Shown: positions 43,473 to 51,554, counted from the stretch's first letter. The stretch: DNA of 64,000 nucleotides from Elusimicrobiota bacterium (GCA_016715645.1 JADJZR010000030.1:1-64000); one strand, 5' to 3'. The notes: generated by a model from the sequence alone, not told the origin. Program-made: numbers and translations.

Positions 43473-43792
43473 GCCAGCGCGCGTTCCAATCGTGGGAGGA
43501 TTTCCTTTTCTTGTTTTGTATTCAGTAAGAAGTAATAGGCGTGCAAACCCAGAGCCTCCGCATACCGAGAGACGCGGTCAAGGCTTGCCTTATGGAGCCC
43601 ACCGTTTTTAAGATCCCGCCAAATATTTTGGCGGCGGATGCCCGTGGCCTTCGCCAAATCCTCATAACTCCATCCCCGATCTTCAAGCGCAAGAAGGATT
43701 TGAACTTCCAACTGGAAAAAGTGTTTGCGAATCCCGAAGGCCACCCGTTCTTGCGTTTTTTCCAGTTTCCGATTCAGAGTTCCTTTGTCCAT
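43463..43792 (-). CDS. XRE-type antitoxin of a HigBA-like module
   Basis: 109 residues. A helix-turn-helix (GWSYEDLAKATGIRRQNIWR, DLKNGG, ASLDRVSRYAEALG) in the second half, after an N-terminal helix (QERVAFGIRKHFFQLEVQIL). It would bind the toxin and its own promoter. Start ATG 43792 lies one base after the toxin stop with GGAGGG close upstream; ATG 43828 lies inside the toxin gene and is less likely. Toxin-first order is typical of HigBA. Confidence 0.82.
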   Translation of the reverse strand: MDKGTLNRKLEKTQERVAFGIRKHFFQLEVQILLALEDRGWSYEDLAKATGIRRQNIWRDLKNGGLHKASLDRVSRYAEALGLHAYYFLLNTKQEKEILPRLERALAYA

Positions 43793-43793
43793 G

Positions 43794-44186
43794 TCACCCT
43801 CCCTGCTGGAGGCGGCGCAAATAATCATTCTTGGCCGATACAGCTGTCTCCAGAAGATTTAAATCCTTCTTCGTCATCTGTTGCGCGTGTTTTCTGTAGG
43901 CGTTCAAAATAACAATCCGTTTTCCAACCGTCATGAAATTAAAAAACCGATGGTCCCGCGGTTTGAACGCGTATATTTTGTTCTTGCTGTCTTCTTCGTT
44001 GTAAAGTGTTTTTGGAAGCCGCGTTCCTATGGGGCTGTCCGCCATGGAGGCCACGATATCATCGAGTCGGTGTTGGTCCTCTTCCGGAAGATCATCGTAA
44101 TAATCCTTGGCGAGGCTCTTCCCTGCGGCGTCGCGGTACCATTCCACAGTGAAGGTCTTTCCTTGGTAATAGAGTGTGCCCCGCAT
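43794..44186 (-). CDS. HigB/RelE-like toxin (Gp49-type)
   Basis: 130 residues: VEWYRDAAGKSLAKDYYDDL, RLPKTLYNEEDSKNKIYAFK and RDHRFFNFMTVGKRIVILNA with YRKHAQQMTKKDL. This follows the phage-derived Gp49-like/HigB pattern, ribosome-dependent mRNA interferases. It is the first gene of the pair and starts six bases behind a consensus -10. Confidence 0.85.
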   Translation of the reverse strand: MRGTLYYQGKTFTVEWYRDAAGKSLAKDYYDDLPEEDQHRLDDIVASMADSPIGTRLPKTLYNEEDSKNKIYAFKPRDHRFFNFMTVGKRIVILNAYRKHAQQMTKKDLNLLETAVSAKNDYLRRLQQGG

Positions 44187-44192
44187 GCCTCT

Positions 44193-44220
44193 ATTGTAAT
44201 CATATATGATGACATGTCAA
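44193..44220 (-). promoter_or_regulatory. higBA-type promoter with palindromic operator
   Basis: On the minus strand TTGACA (44220-44215), 16-base spacer, TACAAT (44198-44193). The spacer holds the palindrome ATCATATATGAT (44199-44210), next to GACATGTC (44211-44218). Both fit binding by the antitoxin. The ATG follows the -10 by six bases, so the mRNA may be leaderless. Confidence 0.75.
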
Positions 44221-44432
44221 GGGATAAATTTCTGAAGCTGAACCTTCTCTCGAACTTATTGAAAAGCTCAGCCCCCCCTGTTCCGGAGCACCGGCACGGC
44301 CCCGCCCCGCGGGTCCGTTTCCGCCGAGCGGGCCCTTTCGGTGAAGTATCGAGTGGCTAAAAAATGAGCGTTCTGACACCCCAGTTACCAGGTCTCAATA
44401 CGCTATTGACCACATCCGGGACTGCGAATAAA

Positions 44433-44461
44433 TTGACTGCCCTCAACATAAAGGGTAATAT
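44433..44461 (+). promoter_or_regulatory. Promoter of the toxin-carrier gene
   Basis: TTGACT (44433-44438), 17-base spacer, TAATAT (44456-44461), about 40 bases before ATG 44502. A T-rich leader follows, without a strong ribosome site. Confidence 0.65.
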
Positions 44462-44501
44462 TTTTTAGCCTTTTTTTATTCTTCTTTTCTCGGGGTTTCC
44501 T

Positions 44502-46847
44502 ATGCGTAAAGTTCTGGTGGTTTTTTTATCTTTTTTGTTGGTCGCTCCCGACTTACTTCTGGCCTATAACGATTATTTCAGTTACGAGCGGGGGCCGGAC
44601 TCATACTCTTTTAATCAATCGCAAGAAACCTGGAAACGGAATTTTAATGCACGGGAGAGTTTCAACTACAACGCTCCGTTCACTCGCCCGCCGATTCAGT
44701 TTCTAAAAGTTAGTTTGGATTTGATTTTCCAAAACACATTTCGAGCTTACAGCAGTTTCAACACCAGTCAATTCGGCGGGAAGCTTGACCTGAATTACAA
44801 ATCTTTTTCTCCCAGCAGCTTTTCCCCAAAACCGGTGGTTCAAACCTATAATTTCAAGGGACCGGGGACATTCGTCCCCTCGATCACACAACCGAAGGCA
44901 CCCATTGGATTTTTTAGCGGAGTTACCAATGCGGTTAAGTCGATCCCGGCGTTCTTTTCAACTGTGGCAAGCAAGATCGGAGAGGCGGCCTCGTTTCTGT
45001 GGAACCGGGTTGTTCTGGGCCACCGCACCGAAAACACCGCGACCCTGCCGGACGGGACTTTCCTGACCGGCCAAATCACCCTGAACCGGGACGATAAAAT
45101 CCTGTCCATGGCTCCCGGCACAGTGCGCACGGTCGGCGAGTTTAAACAGCTTGAATCCGGTGAAATGGCTCTTGTCCCTGGCAAATTACCCATCACGATC
45201 AACGGGGACGAATACTTGAGCGGCCAGTTTGTTTATGACGGGGAAAAGTTTCAATTGGACGGCCCGGGGATCAAGCTCACCCACCAAGCCGGGCCCACGA
45301 TTCAAACCACCGCCCCTTTCAAAGAATACGTGAACGGTGACGCCCAAGGTAACGAGACAGTTTTAGGATACGGGGCCCCCTCTCGAAACGACACGTTTAG
45401 GGAGACCACCACGGGCTTGTCTTTCCGCAACACCAACGGTGTTTGGTCTTTTGACCCCAACCAATCGGCTGTGCTCAAAGTGGACGGCAAAAACATTCCC
45501 GTCGCCATTGACGAACAAGGCCGGTTCAAGGAAACCGTTAAATCTCCCACCGCTGAACCGACGGCGTATATCACAAACGTCTTGCCTCATCCCGCAACCA
45601 GCGGCTACGAAATTGAGAAAGTGACCCCGCTGGCGGGGAATCAAACGATCCGCACGGAAATACCAGGCACTAAACCCAGTTCCCTCACAACCGGCCAGAC
45701 CAACGAGTGGCGGCAAAAGACAGGGGCTCTGTTCGAAGTCAAAGGCCAACAAACTGACTCCGCGACCAACGCCACGGTTCACCAGGAGGGGGATCAATAC
45801 GTTTTCACTTCCGGCCAGGTGGCGACGGTTTCCGTGTCTGGCCCCAAGGATAGACCCCAGGAAGGTCAAAAAACCCTATACACCGAAGCTCTGCTTGGAG
45901 CTGGCACACGTTTAACGGTGACCGGCAAAACGGAGTTCCCCAATTACGGGGCAACGGTTTACGTTGGCAAGATCATGATGGGTGGCAATGGAAAGCTGAA
46001 CTTGGAGAAGGGCACGATTTTTGCCAGTGAGGACGGAGGATTGAGGTTGGTGGTTCAATTAAACGGAGGGGAAACCGCCATCGCCGTGAAGAGCATAGAC
46101 GATCAGGCGGGAACGTTCGTGGCCCTCTTGCCGGACATCCCGCTCAAGACGGGCGAGCATGTGCGGCCCGCCACACGGGAAGTGGCAGGGCGCATCGATG
46201 CTGAAAATGGCGAGGCCATTTTGACCAACATGGCGGTGAAAGGCCCGATCTTAAAACCCCGAGAAACTCCGGGTTTTTGGGAGGCAGGACCAGAGATCAC
46301 CGGCAACGGGTACATTCACCTAAAAGATAACAAGATAACACTCAACACGGACCGGCTGGTCAATCTTTCGGATTACAAGAATTTGGACGAGAGAAAGCCC
46401 GTTTGGACCACCACCATGAACGATCGTTACAACACGGCCCTGTCGGCGTTCGCGGATCCCGACAACAATTTAATTATTCGAAGCGGCGGGCTGGTATTGG
46501 CAACGGCGATGCTGTTCCCCAGATTCGTGGAAGATACAGCCTCCTTTGTTCTGGAGAGTGTGCACCCCGCAAGAGAGTTTGCCGTTCACAGTTTCCTGGT
46601 TGTTCATGAAAAAGACTCTGTCGAAAAGTTAAGGGCCGCCGGAAAGGCAGCGGACAATTTCGGTGAATTCTATATTCGAGCCGAAGCGGGAGCCATACCG
46701 GCCGTGACCTGGGGTGTTCTGGCTGTCAAGGAAGGAGCCCCCATTGTCCGCTCCGTAACCCGATCCGTTTCCAATATGCTCGAAAAGCCCACAGCGCTGG
46801 CCCCCAACCCGCCCGCAGCCTTGGCGCCGCCGCCCGGGCTGACCTAG
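44502..46847 (+). CDS. Secreted polymorphic-toxin-like protein, N-terminal carrier part
   Basis: 781 residues as read. Signal peptide MRKVLVVFLSFLLVAPDLLLA, then an aromatic- and Asn-rich segment (YNDYFSYERGPDSYSFNQSQ), and a long beta-rich region of short repeats such as LPDGTFLTGQITLNRDDKIL, LPITINGDEYLSGQFVYDG and FLPDIPLKTGEHVRP-type strands. Near residues 665-690 a hydrophobic stretch (NLIIRSGGLVLATAMLFPRF) appears. No RHS or hemagglutinin repeat is visible. The frame ends at 46847 because one C is missing from the run at 46801-46805; restoring it continues into the toxin-like segment, giving about 1,023 residues in all. The carrier is probably exported, but the secretion route is not evident. 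Confidence 0.7.
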   Translation: MRKVLVVFLSFLLVAPDLLLAYNDYFSYERGPDSYSFNQSQETWKRNFNARESFNYNAPFTRPPIQFLKVSLDLIFQNTFRAYSSFNTSQFGGKLDLNYKSFSPSSFSPKPVVQTYNFKGPGTFVPSITQPKAPIGFFSGVTNAVKSIPAFFSTVASKIGEAASFLWNRVVLGHRTENTATLPDGTFLTGQITLNRDDKILSMAPGTVRTVGEFKQLESGEMALVPGKLPITINGDEYLSGQFVYDGEKFQLDGPGIKLTHQAGPTIQTTAPFKEYVNGDAQGNETVLGYGAPSRNDTFRETTTGLSFRNTNGVWSFDPNQSAVLKVDGKNIPVAIDEQGRFKETVKSPTAEPTAYITNVLPHPATSGYEIEKVTPLAGNQTIRTEIPGTKPSSLTTGQTNEWRQKTGALFEVKGQQTDSATNATVHQEGDQYVFTSGQVATVSVSGPKDRPQEGQKTLYTEALLGAGTRLTVTGKTEFPNYGATVYVGKIMMGGNGKLNLEKGTIFASEDGGLRLVVQLNGGETAIAVKSIDDQAGTFVALLPDIPLKTGEHVRPATREVAGRIDAENGEAILTNMAVKGPILKPRETPGFWEAGPEITGNGYIHLKDNKITLNTDRLVNLSDYKNLDERKPVWTTTMNDRYNTALSAFADPDNNLIIRSGGLVLATAMLFPRFVEDTASFVLESVHPAREFAVHSFLVVHEKDSVEKLRAAGKAADNFGEFYIRAEAGAIPAVTWGVLAVKEGAPIVRSVTRSVSNMLEKPTALAPNPPAALAPPPGLT

Positions 46848-46849
46848 CC

Positions 46850-47572
46850 GACCCCGCCTTAACAACATACGAGTACGTTCGCCCGAATGGCACAGTAGTT
46901 AAACCCACCTCACAGAATCCCACGCTAAACCCGTCCCGCGCCCCGCCCACTTCCCCCAACACCATGCCCGACGACCTAGGGTTCAAAAACGGCCGCCCCC
47001 TAAGAAGCGATGAAGTCCAAGTCAGCTACGGCCCCGCAAGAAACCGATCCACCTCCGATCCGCTCACATCCCCCAATCTAATTAACGCCGGCGCCCAGGC
47101 TAAGAAATTAACCCCAAAAAATGAGATTCCTTCCGATTACGCTAAATTTTCGATCCAAGACACGCGGAAAGGTCAGCCGATAACCTGGAATAATTTAAAT
47201 AAGTCTCTTGTCACAAATAAGAACGAAGCCTATTTCTGGTCAGGTAGAACTAATGGGATTGGCGGCGAAGCGTTGGCATCAAAGATAGCCCAATCCAGAG
47301 GTGGGACGACTTTGGAGGGGTTGTTAAAATCGAAAGGGATTAAGATGCCTGGATCAGACCACCCGATGAGCAAAGCGGCATGGGAAGAGGTATCGCTGAT
47401 TTATGCAAATAATGTCTCGGGTAAAGTTCGCGTGGTGTTAGGGCAAGAAGTGAGAGAAGGTAGTGTGTGGAGAAAAATTGAATTTGACACGTTAAAGGCT
47501 AATCCTAAGGTGAAGGAGATTGTTGCCATTGACCCCGAAACTCATATAGAGAGTCTGCTGTTTTCAAGGTAA
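46850..47572 (+). CDS. Putative C-terminal toxin domain of the carrier
   Basis: Continuous frame from ADLADPALTTYEYVRPNGTV, through a Pro-rich linker, into a distinct domain from about 47130: YFWSGRTNGIGGEALASKIA, GGTTLEGLLKSKGIKMPGSD, SKAAWEEVSLIYANNVSGKV, WRKIEFDTLKANPKVKEIVA and IDPETHIESLLF. The pattern FWSGRTNGxGG with MP and W-x-x-V-S-x-x-Y-A resembles C-terminal toxin domains of CDI/polymorphic systems, some of which are nucleases; the exact family is not certain. The last 450 bases are clearly more AT-rich than the carrier, as is usual for swapped toxin tips. ATG 46964 starts the frame as an isolated gene, but it has no ribosome site. Three bases separate it from the next gene. Confidence 0.65.
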   Translation, partial: DPALTTYEYVRPNGTVVKPTSQNPTLNPSRAPPTSPNTMPDDLGFKNGRPLRSDEVQVSYGPARNRSTSDPLTSPNLINAGAQAKKLTPKNEIPSDYAKFSIQDTRKGQPITWNNLNKSLVTNKNEAYFWSGRTNGIGGEALASKIAQSRGGTTLEGLLKSKGIKMPGSDHPMSKAAWEEVSLIYANNVSGKVRVVLGQEVREGSVWRKIEFDTLKANPKVKEIVAIDPETHIESLLFSR

Positions 47573-47575
47573 ACC

Positions 47576-47806
47576 ATGACAAAAGAAAATTACGATCCGA
47601 AAGACGAGATTCCGGTTTTGGTGAAAATGAAAACCGCCGGGTGGATCAAGGGCTTTTCTGAAAACAGGCAGGATGTCGATGTGGTGTGGACCAAAGAAGG
47701 GCGAATAAAGATGCGTGATCTTGAAGCGTACAAGTCCGAATTGAAACTAGAAAGCGATAACCAGAACGCGATTCTTGTGTTCTATTCGCGATATTTAGCA
47801 CCTTAA
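47576..47806 (+). CDS. Putative immunity protein
   Basis: 76 residues: MTKENYDPKDEIPVLVKMKT, AGWIKGFSENRQDVDVVWTK and NAILVFYSRYLAP. Small, acidic-to-neutral, AT-rich and placed three bases after the toxin-like domain, which is the standard place for the cognate immunity gene. No family recognised, which is common for immunity proteins. Confidence 0.6.
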   Translation: MTKENYDPKDEIPVLVKMKTAGWIKGFSENRQDVDVVWTKEGRIKMRDLEAYKSELKLESDNQNAILVFYSRYLAP

Positions 47807-48442
47807 TTGATTCAAAACGAGCACGATTTTGTGACGATAGCGGGGCTGACCCTGTCCGATCCGGCCCGAAGGCCTTTGAGGGCCGGGTCGCTCGCAGAGT
47901 TCGCGTCACTTGGGGCGCCAGAGGCGCTGATGCGGAGTTGGGTCAGCCTCCATCACAAAATCGCGCGCAGGCCGCCGGGGCCCGTTTCTTTTGGTCACTT
48001 TTCTTTGCGGGGCCAAAGAAAAGTGACCCGGGTGCAGGGCGGAGCGCCTGCCTCATCAGCGCCTCTGGTGACCGCGCTAGCGGAAATGTCTCGTGGGAGA
48101 GACCGCCCCAGGTGCACGTCGCTCTGCGACGGGCCCAGGGGGGTAGGGGGGGGGAAGTTATTTAGTTAATTTGCGGGAGCAACCAGGGAACCATTATTTG
48201 TGACGCGAGCTTGTTTTAGGGTTCGGTGGGGAATGAACCCAGGGCCTTTGGATCCAACAATTACCGAACGATTTTATGCAGGGCGTTATAACGTTGTCCG
48301 TTTTGAAGGACAAAGAACTCTAACAGCATGATTCGCTGTGCCCGCAAGACAGTGTAAGGTTATGTCAAGCCGATGAGATGACTTCCCAGATGGGCGGCGT
48401 GCGAGCGTATTTCTATCTGGAGGATTTCAAACGGAGGACACA
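47807..48442. other. Non-coding stretch of about 640 bases with inverted repeats
   Basis: A perfect 14-base stem, GGTCACTTTTCTTT, loops through GCGGGGCC to AAAGAAAAGTGACC at about 47993-48029. CCAGAGGCGCTGATG (near 47920) and its reverse complement CATCAGCGCCTCTGG (near 48051) form a wider inverted pair around it. The frame open here across the repeat is low in coding character. From 48170 to 48440 I see no gene. Confidence 0.6.
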
Positions 48443-48733
48443 ATGAAAGCATACAAAGATTACCGCGAGAGCCTGATGAAACGGCTCAAAGATCCAAAAG
48501 AAGCGGCCGCTTACATTAATGCCGCCAGTGAAACCGGGGAACAAGAGGATCTCCTTGTGGCAATTCGGAACGTTGTTGCATCCCATGGAAACGTTCAGCA
48601 AATCGCGCAAAGAGCCCACATCCCAAGGACGCACCTTTATTCCATGTTTGGGAAAAAGGGGAACCCAGAAATCGGCACAGTGAATCGCCTCCTTCCAGTC
48701 CTCGGGTTACGTTTTGCGGTTGCTCCCGTTTGA
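48443..48733 (+). CDS. XRE-family regulator (addiction-module antidote type), without partner
   Basis: 96 residues. Helix-turn-helix in VVASHGNVQQIAQRAHIPRT with HLYSMFGKKGNPEIGTVNRL, and an N-terminal arm YRESLMKRLKDPKEAAAYIN, typical of HigA-like antidote proteins (COG3636 type). Such proteins usually follow a RelE/HigB toxin gene; here the 270 bases upstream hold none and nothing toxin-like follows. It may be a solitary regulator or a relic. Ribosome site GGAGGA is four to nine bases before ATG. Confidence 0.85.
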   Translation: MKAYKDYRESLMKRLKDPKEAAAYINAASETGEQEDLLVAIRNVVASHGNVQQIAQRAHIPRTHLYSMFGKKGNPEIGTVNRLLPVLGLRFAVAPV

Positions 48734-48787
48734 CCCAAGTTCAAATAAATTGAGGGGTGTTTGATATGGGGCCCCCCAAAAAAAGAC

Positions 48788-48815
48788 TTGACAAATTCTG
48801 TAAACATGCCATAAT
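48788..48815 (+). promoter_or_regulatory. Cold-shock gene promoter with long leader
   Basis: TTGACA (48788-48793), 16-base spacer, CATAAT (48810-48815). The gene starts 152 bases later, leaving a long 5' leader as known for cspA-type thermosensor mRNAs. Confidence 0.7.
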
Positions 48816-48967
48816 GAAGGCCGTAAGATTGAAGTTTGGCTTCCGGTTCGTCGGTGGAACATCATCGTAACAAGCCGTGTGTGACCAACATCCGCGTGGC
48901 TGTCACTGCGTGAGATTCGCTGTGGAATGCGCTTCAGAAACTATCTTACATGGACGGTGATGTTTCG

Positions 48968-49168
48968 ATGAAAGGTACAGTGAAATGGTTCAACGCATCC
49001 AAGGGGTTTGGTTTTATCACCCCCGAAGGTGGTGCGGAGGACGTGTTCGTTCACTTCTCGGCTATCCAGGGCGAAGGTTACAAAACCCTGAATGACGGCC
49101 AAGCGGTGGAGCTCGAGGTGACCAAAGGCCCCAAAGGCTTGCAGGCCGCCAACGTTCGCCCGTTGTAA
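48968..49168 (+). CDS. Cold-shock protein, CspA family
   Basis: 66 residues: MKGTVKWFNASKGFGFITPE, with RNP1 (KGFGFI) and RNP2 (VFVHFS) intact. Binds single-stranded RNA or DNA as a chaperone. ATG 48968 is chosen; ATG 48950 would add six residues not found in the family. Monocistronic, with its own promoter and terminator. The long leader suggests post-transcriptional control. Confidence 0.97.
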   Translation: MKGTVKWFNASKGFGFITPEGGAEDVFVHFSAIQGEGYKTLNDGQAVELEVTKGPKGLQAANVRPL

Positions 49169-49187
49169 CCAACGGATTCGTTCCAAA

Positions 49188-49230
49188 GAAGGCCCCTGTC
49201 GGTTCTGCCGGCAGGGGTCTTCTTCTATTT
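49188..49230 (+). terminator. Intrinsic terminator after the cold-shock gene
   Basis: GGCCCCTGTCGG, short loop, CCGGCAGGGGTC, followed by a T-rich TCTTCTTCTATTT tail. Stem of about 10 base pairs with one mismatch. Confidence 0.8.
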
Positions 49231-49250
49231 AAGCTATAATTAATCCCGCT

Positions 49251-49290
49251 TGGGTCCTCACCCTACCCTCTCCCAAGAGGAGAGGGAAAA
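49251..49290. repeat. Dispersed CCTCTCCCAAGAGGAGAGGG repeat
   Basis: GGTCCTCACCCTACCCTCTC followed by CCAAGAGGAGAGGGAAAA. Palindromic core; lies in the kdsA leader, after a TATAAT at 49235-49240 that has no clear -35. Confidence 0.85.
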
Positions 49291-49340
49291 GGCGGGAGAT
49301 AGCGGGCGATCATTCAGTGGGAGGCGAGTCGTTACCTACA

Positions 49341-50207
49341 ATGGACAAAATGAAATCTGATCAGTTGACTGTTTCTCTGGGATCCATTCGCATGGCCAAC
49401 GATCGGCCTTTTGTTTTGATCGCGGGGCCCTGTGTGGTGGAAAGTGAATCGTTGACGTTGCGGGTGGCCGCCCGGCTCAGAGAAATTGGCCGCGCTCTTA
49501 AAATGCCTGTCATTTTCAAGGCGTCCTACGACAAGGCCAATCGGACTTCTTCCGGATCGTATCGGGGACCGGGGGTGGCCGAGGGGTTGGCTGTGCTCGC
49601 CAAAGTCCGGCGGGAGTGGGGCTTGCCCATCCTGACCGATGTCCATTCGGTTGAGGAAATTCCCGCCGCCGCGGCGGTGGCCGATATTCTTCAAATCCCG
49701 GCCTTCTTGTCCCGCCAAACCGATTTGGTGGTGTCGGCCGCCAAAACAGGCCGGGTGGTGAACGTCAAAAAAGGCCAATTCCTGGCGCCGTGGGACGCTA
49801 AAAATATCGTGGAAAAGGTTCGGGCCGCCGGGTCCGACCGGGTCATGCTGACCGAACGAGGCGTGTCCTTTGGCTACAACAATTTGGTGGTGGACATGCG
49901 CGGGTTGGAAGTCCTTCGCTCCATCGGCGCGCCGGTGGTGTTTGACGCGACCCACTCGGTTCAATTGCCGGGAGGACAGGGCGCTTCGTCGGGCGGGCAA
50001 AGAGAGTTCATTTACCCCTTGGCCCGCGCGGCCGTGGCCGTGGGCGTGGCCGCGGTGTTCATGGAAGTCCATCCGGAACCGGAAAAGGCCCTTTCCGACG
50101 GGCCCAACGCCGTTCGATTGGCCCATGTGGCCGATTTGTTAAAACGCCTCAAAGCCATTGACCGGGTTGTGAAGGCCCGGGGATTTTTGAAAAATACTTT
50201 TCGGTAA
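49341..50207 (+). CDS. kdsA: 3-deoxy-D-manno-octulosonate 8-phosphate synthase
   Basis: 288 residues. Condenses PEP with arabinose-5-phosphate, the first committed step to Kdo of LPS. Motifs: IAGPCVVES, KASYDKANRTSSGSYRGPG, LPILTDVHS, ILQIPAFLSRQTDL, VKKGQFLAPWDAKNI, SFGYNNLVVDMRGL and FDATHSVQLPGG. The NNLVVDMR segment has Asn where metal-dependent forms carry Cys (usual position near the N-terminus), so metal use is not predicted here. Start: ATG 49341, or ATG 49350; GTG 49317 is further upstream. Followed by an LPS gene run. Confidence 0.97.
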   Translation: MDKMKSDQLTVSLGSIRMANDRPFVLIAGPCVVESESLTLRVAARLREIGRALKMPVIFKASYDKANRTSSGSYRGPGVAEGLAVLAKVRREWGLPILTDVHSVEEIPAAAAVADILQIPAFLSRQTDLVVSAAKTGRVVNVKKGQFLAPWDAKNIVEKVRAAGSDRVMLTERGVSFGYNNLVVDMRGLEVLRSIGAPVVFDATHSVQLPGGQGASSGGQREFIYPLARAAVAVGVAAVFMEVHPEPEKALSDGPNAVRLAHVADLLKRLKAIDRVVKARGFLKNTFR

Positions 50208-50252
50208 CTGCTCAGGTCCCTCACCCTGCCCTCTCCCAAGAGGAGAGGGAAA
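50205..50252. repeat. Dispersed CCTCTCCCAAGAGGAGAGGG repeat, most complete copy
   Basis: TAACTGCTCAGGTCCCTCAC, then CCTGCCCTCTCCCAAGAGGA and GAGGGAAA. Starts on the last bases of kdsA and could form a hairpin at its 3' end. Confidence 0.88.
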
Positions 50253-50343
50253 TTCTTTGTTTCCCTTCCCGATTTTGGGGTAGGTCACCGAAGGGGTGGA
50301 TATGGAACCGGGGTGGTCACATTTTTCGTTAGAGAGGCGCCCC

Positions 50344-50562
50344 ATGAATAAAACGTCGAAAACAAAATTGCCCGAGCCCCCCGCGGCGCCGGCCGGTGAA
50401 GCCTGGCGGCCCACCTGGCGGTGGCACCTGAAAGCGTTGGCTGGGATTTATCTGATTTTAACCGTGTTCTATTTTGCCGTCGACCGTTGGTTGTCCCATC
50501 TTCCGGAACCCTACACACTTCGCGATGTTCCGGCGGAATTGACCCCCTGGCTGAAAAAATAA
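50344..50562 (+). CDS. Small single-span membrane protein
   Basis: 72 residues. Pro-rich N-terminal tail, one membrane helix (LKALAGIYLILTVFYFAVDR), and a short C-terminal tail ending PWLKK. It sits between kdsA and kdsD, six bases before the latter, so it is co-expressed with Kdo synthesis. Family not recognised. ATG 50344 is preferred over ATG 50296, which would add a hydrophilic extension across a repeat boundary. Confidence 0.7.
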   Translation: MNKTSKTKLPEPPAAPAGEAWRPTWRWHLKALAGIYLILTVFYFAVDRWLSHLPEPYTLRDVPAELTPWLKK

Positions 50563-50567
50563 ATTCC

Positions 50568-51554
50568 ATGAAACCCGCTTCCCGATCCCTGGCTCACTGG
50601 TTGGCCCGCGCCCGTCAGACTCTTCGCGTGGAAGCCCGGGCGGTGGCGGACCAGGCGGTCCATATGGACCGGGCCTTTGTCGAAGCGGCCGAACGGCTGG
50701 TTCGTACCCGGGGTCGGGTGGTGGTGATGGGGATCGGCAAATCGGGGTTGATCGGGCGCAAACTGGCCGCTACGCTTTCGTCGACAGGCACCGCCGCTTA
50801 TTTTGTCCATCCCACGGAAGGCATGCACGGCGACGTGGGCATGGTGTTGCCGGGCGACACGGTGGTGGCGCTCTCTTATTCCGGTGAGACGGAAGAGTTG
50901 AAAAAAATTTTGGGTCCTCTTCGGTCCACGGGGGTTTTTTTGATCGCCATGACCGGACGGCCCCGCTCGCCGTTGGCGCGGGCCGCTAACCTGGTCATCA
51001 ACACGGCGGTGACGCGGGAAGCTTGCCCGTTCAACATCACGCCCACGGCCTCGACCACCGCGGCCCTCGCCGCGGGCGACGCGCTGGCGTTGTTGGCCAT
51101 GGAAATGCGGGGGTTTGGCCGGGACGATTTTGCCCGGCTTCATCCGGCGGGGACGTTGGGAAAAAAACTGACCCTGCGGGTGAGCGATTTGATGCACAAG
51201 GGGTCGGACAATCCGTTGGTCCTCCACACACGCCGGGTGCAAGAAGCGTTGGCTGTAATGACCCGAACCCGGTTGGGAACCGCGTCGGTGGTGGATTCGC
51301 GCGGGCGGTTGGTGGGGGTGTTTACCGACGGCGATCTGCGGCGAAAACTGCCGGCCGATCCCGATCTGTTGACGCGTCTTGTGAGCGCGGTTATGACGCG
51401 CCGCCCCCGCACGGTGTCGGTCGACGAGCTGGCCGCCGATGTGGCGCCCCTGTTTCGCAAATTCGGGTTGGACAATTTTCCCGCGGTGGACAAGCGGGGC
51501 CGGCCCGTGGGCGTGTTGGACGAAAAAGATTTGTTGGAGGAAGGAATTGTCTAA
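50568..51554 (+). CDS. kdsD: Arabinose-5-phosphate isomerase (SIS plus two CBS domains)
   Basis: 328 residues. SIS domain with RVVVMGIGKSGLIGRKLAAT and TVVALSYSGETEE, the sugar-phosphate site, and PTASTTAALAAGDALAL; two CBS domains (SDLMHKGSDN to VFTDGDLRRKL, and VMTRRPRTVSVDELA to GVLDEKDLLEEG). Converts ribulose-5-phosphate to arabinose-5-phosphate for KdsA. KpsF-type paralogs look alike, but the neighbours kdsA and kdsC support KdsD. Overlaps kdsC by eight bases. Confidence 0.95.
   Translation: MKPASRSLAHWLARARQTLRVEARAVADQAVHMDRAFVEAAERLVRTRGRVVVMGIGKSGLIGRKLAATLSSTGTAAYFVHPTEGMHGDVGMVLPGDTVVALSYSGETEELKKILGPLRSTGVFLIAMTGRPRSPLARAANLVINTAVTREACPFNITPTASTTAALAAGDALALLAMEMRGFGRDDFARLHPAGTLGKKLTLRVSDLMHKGSDNPLVLHTRRVQEALAVMTRTRLGTASVVDSRGRLVGVFTDGDLRRKLPADPDLLTRLVSAVMTRRPRTVSVDELAADVAPLFRKFGLDNFPAVDKRGRPVGVLDEKDLLEEGIV

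Noticed and set aside
47807..48169. Open frame of 120 codons after the immunity gene
   Set aside because: Runs through a perfect hairpin and inverted repeats, with Arg/Pro/Gly-rich composition and no ribosome site.
48200..48260. tRNA-like GGTTCG...GAACCC stretch
   Set aside because: No acceptor stem or anticodon arm can be folded around it.
49235..49240. TATAAT as kdsA promoter
   Set aside because: No -35 at proper distance and it lies in the tail of the cold-shock terminator; noted only with the repeat.
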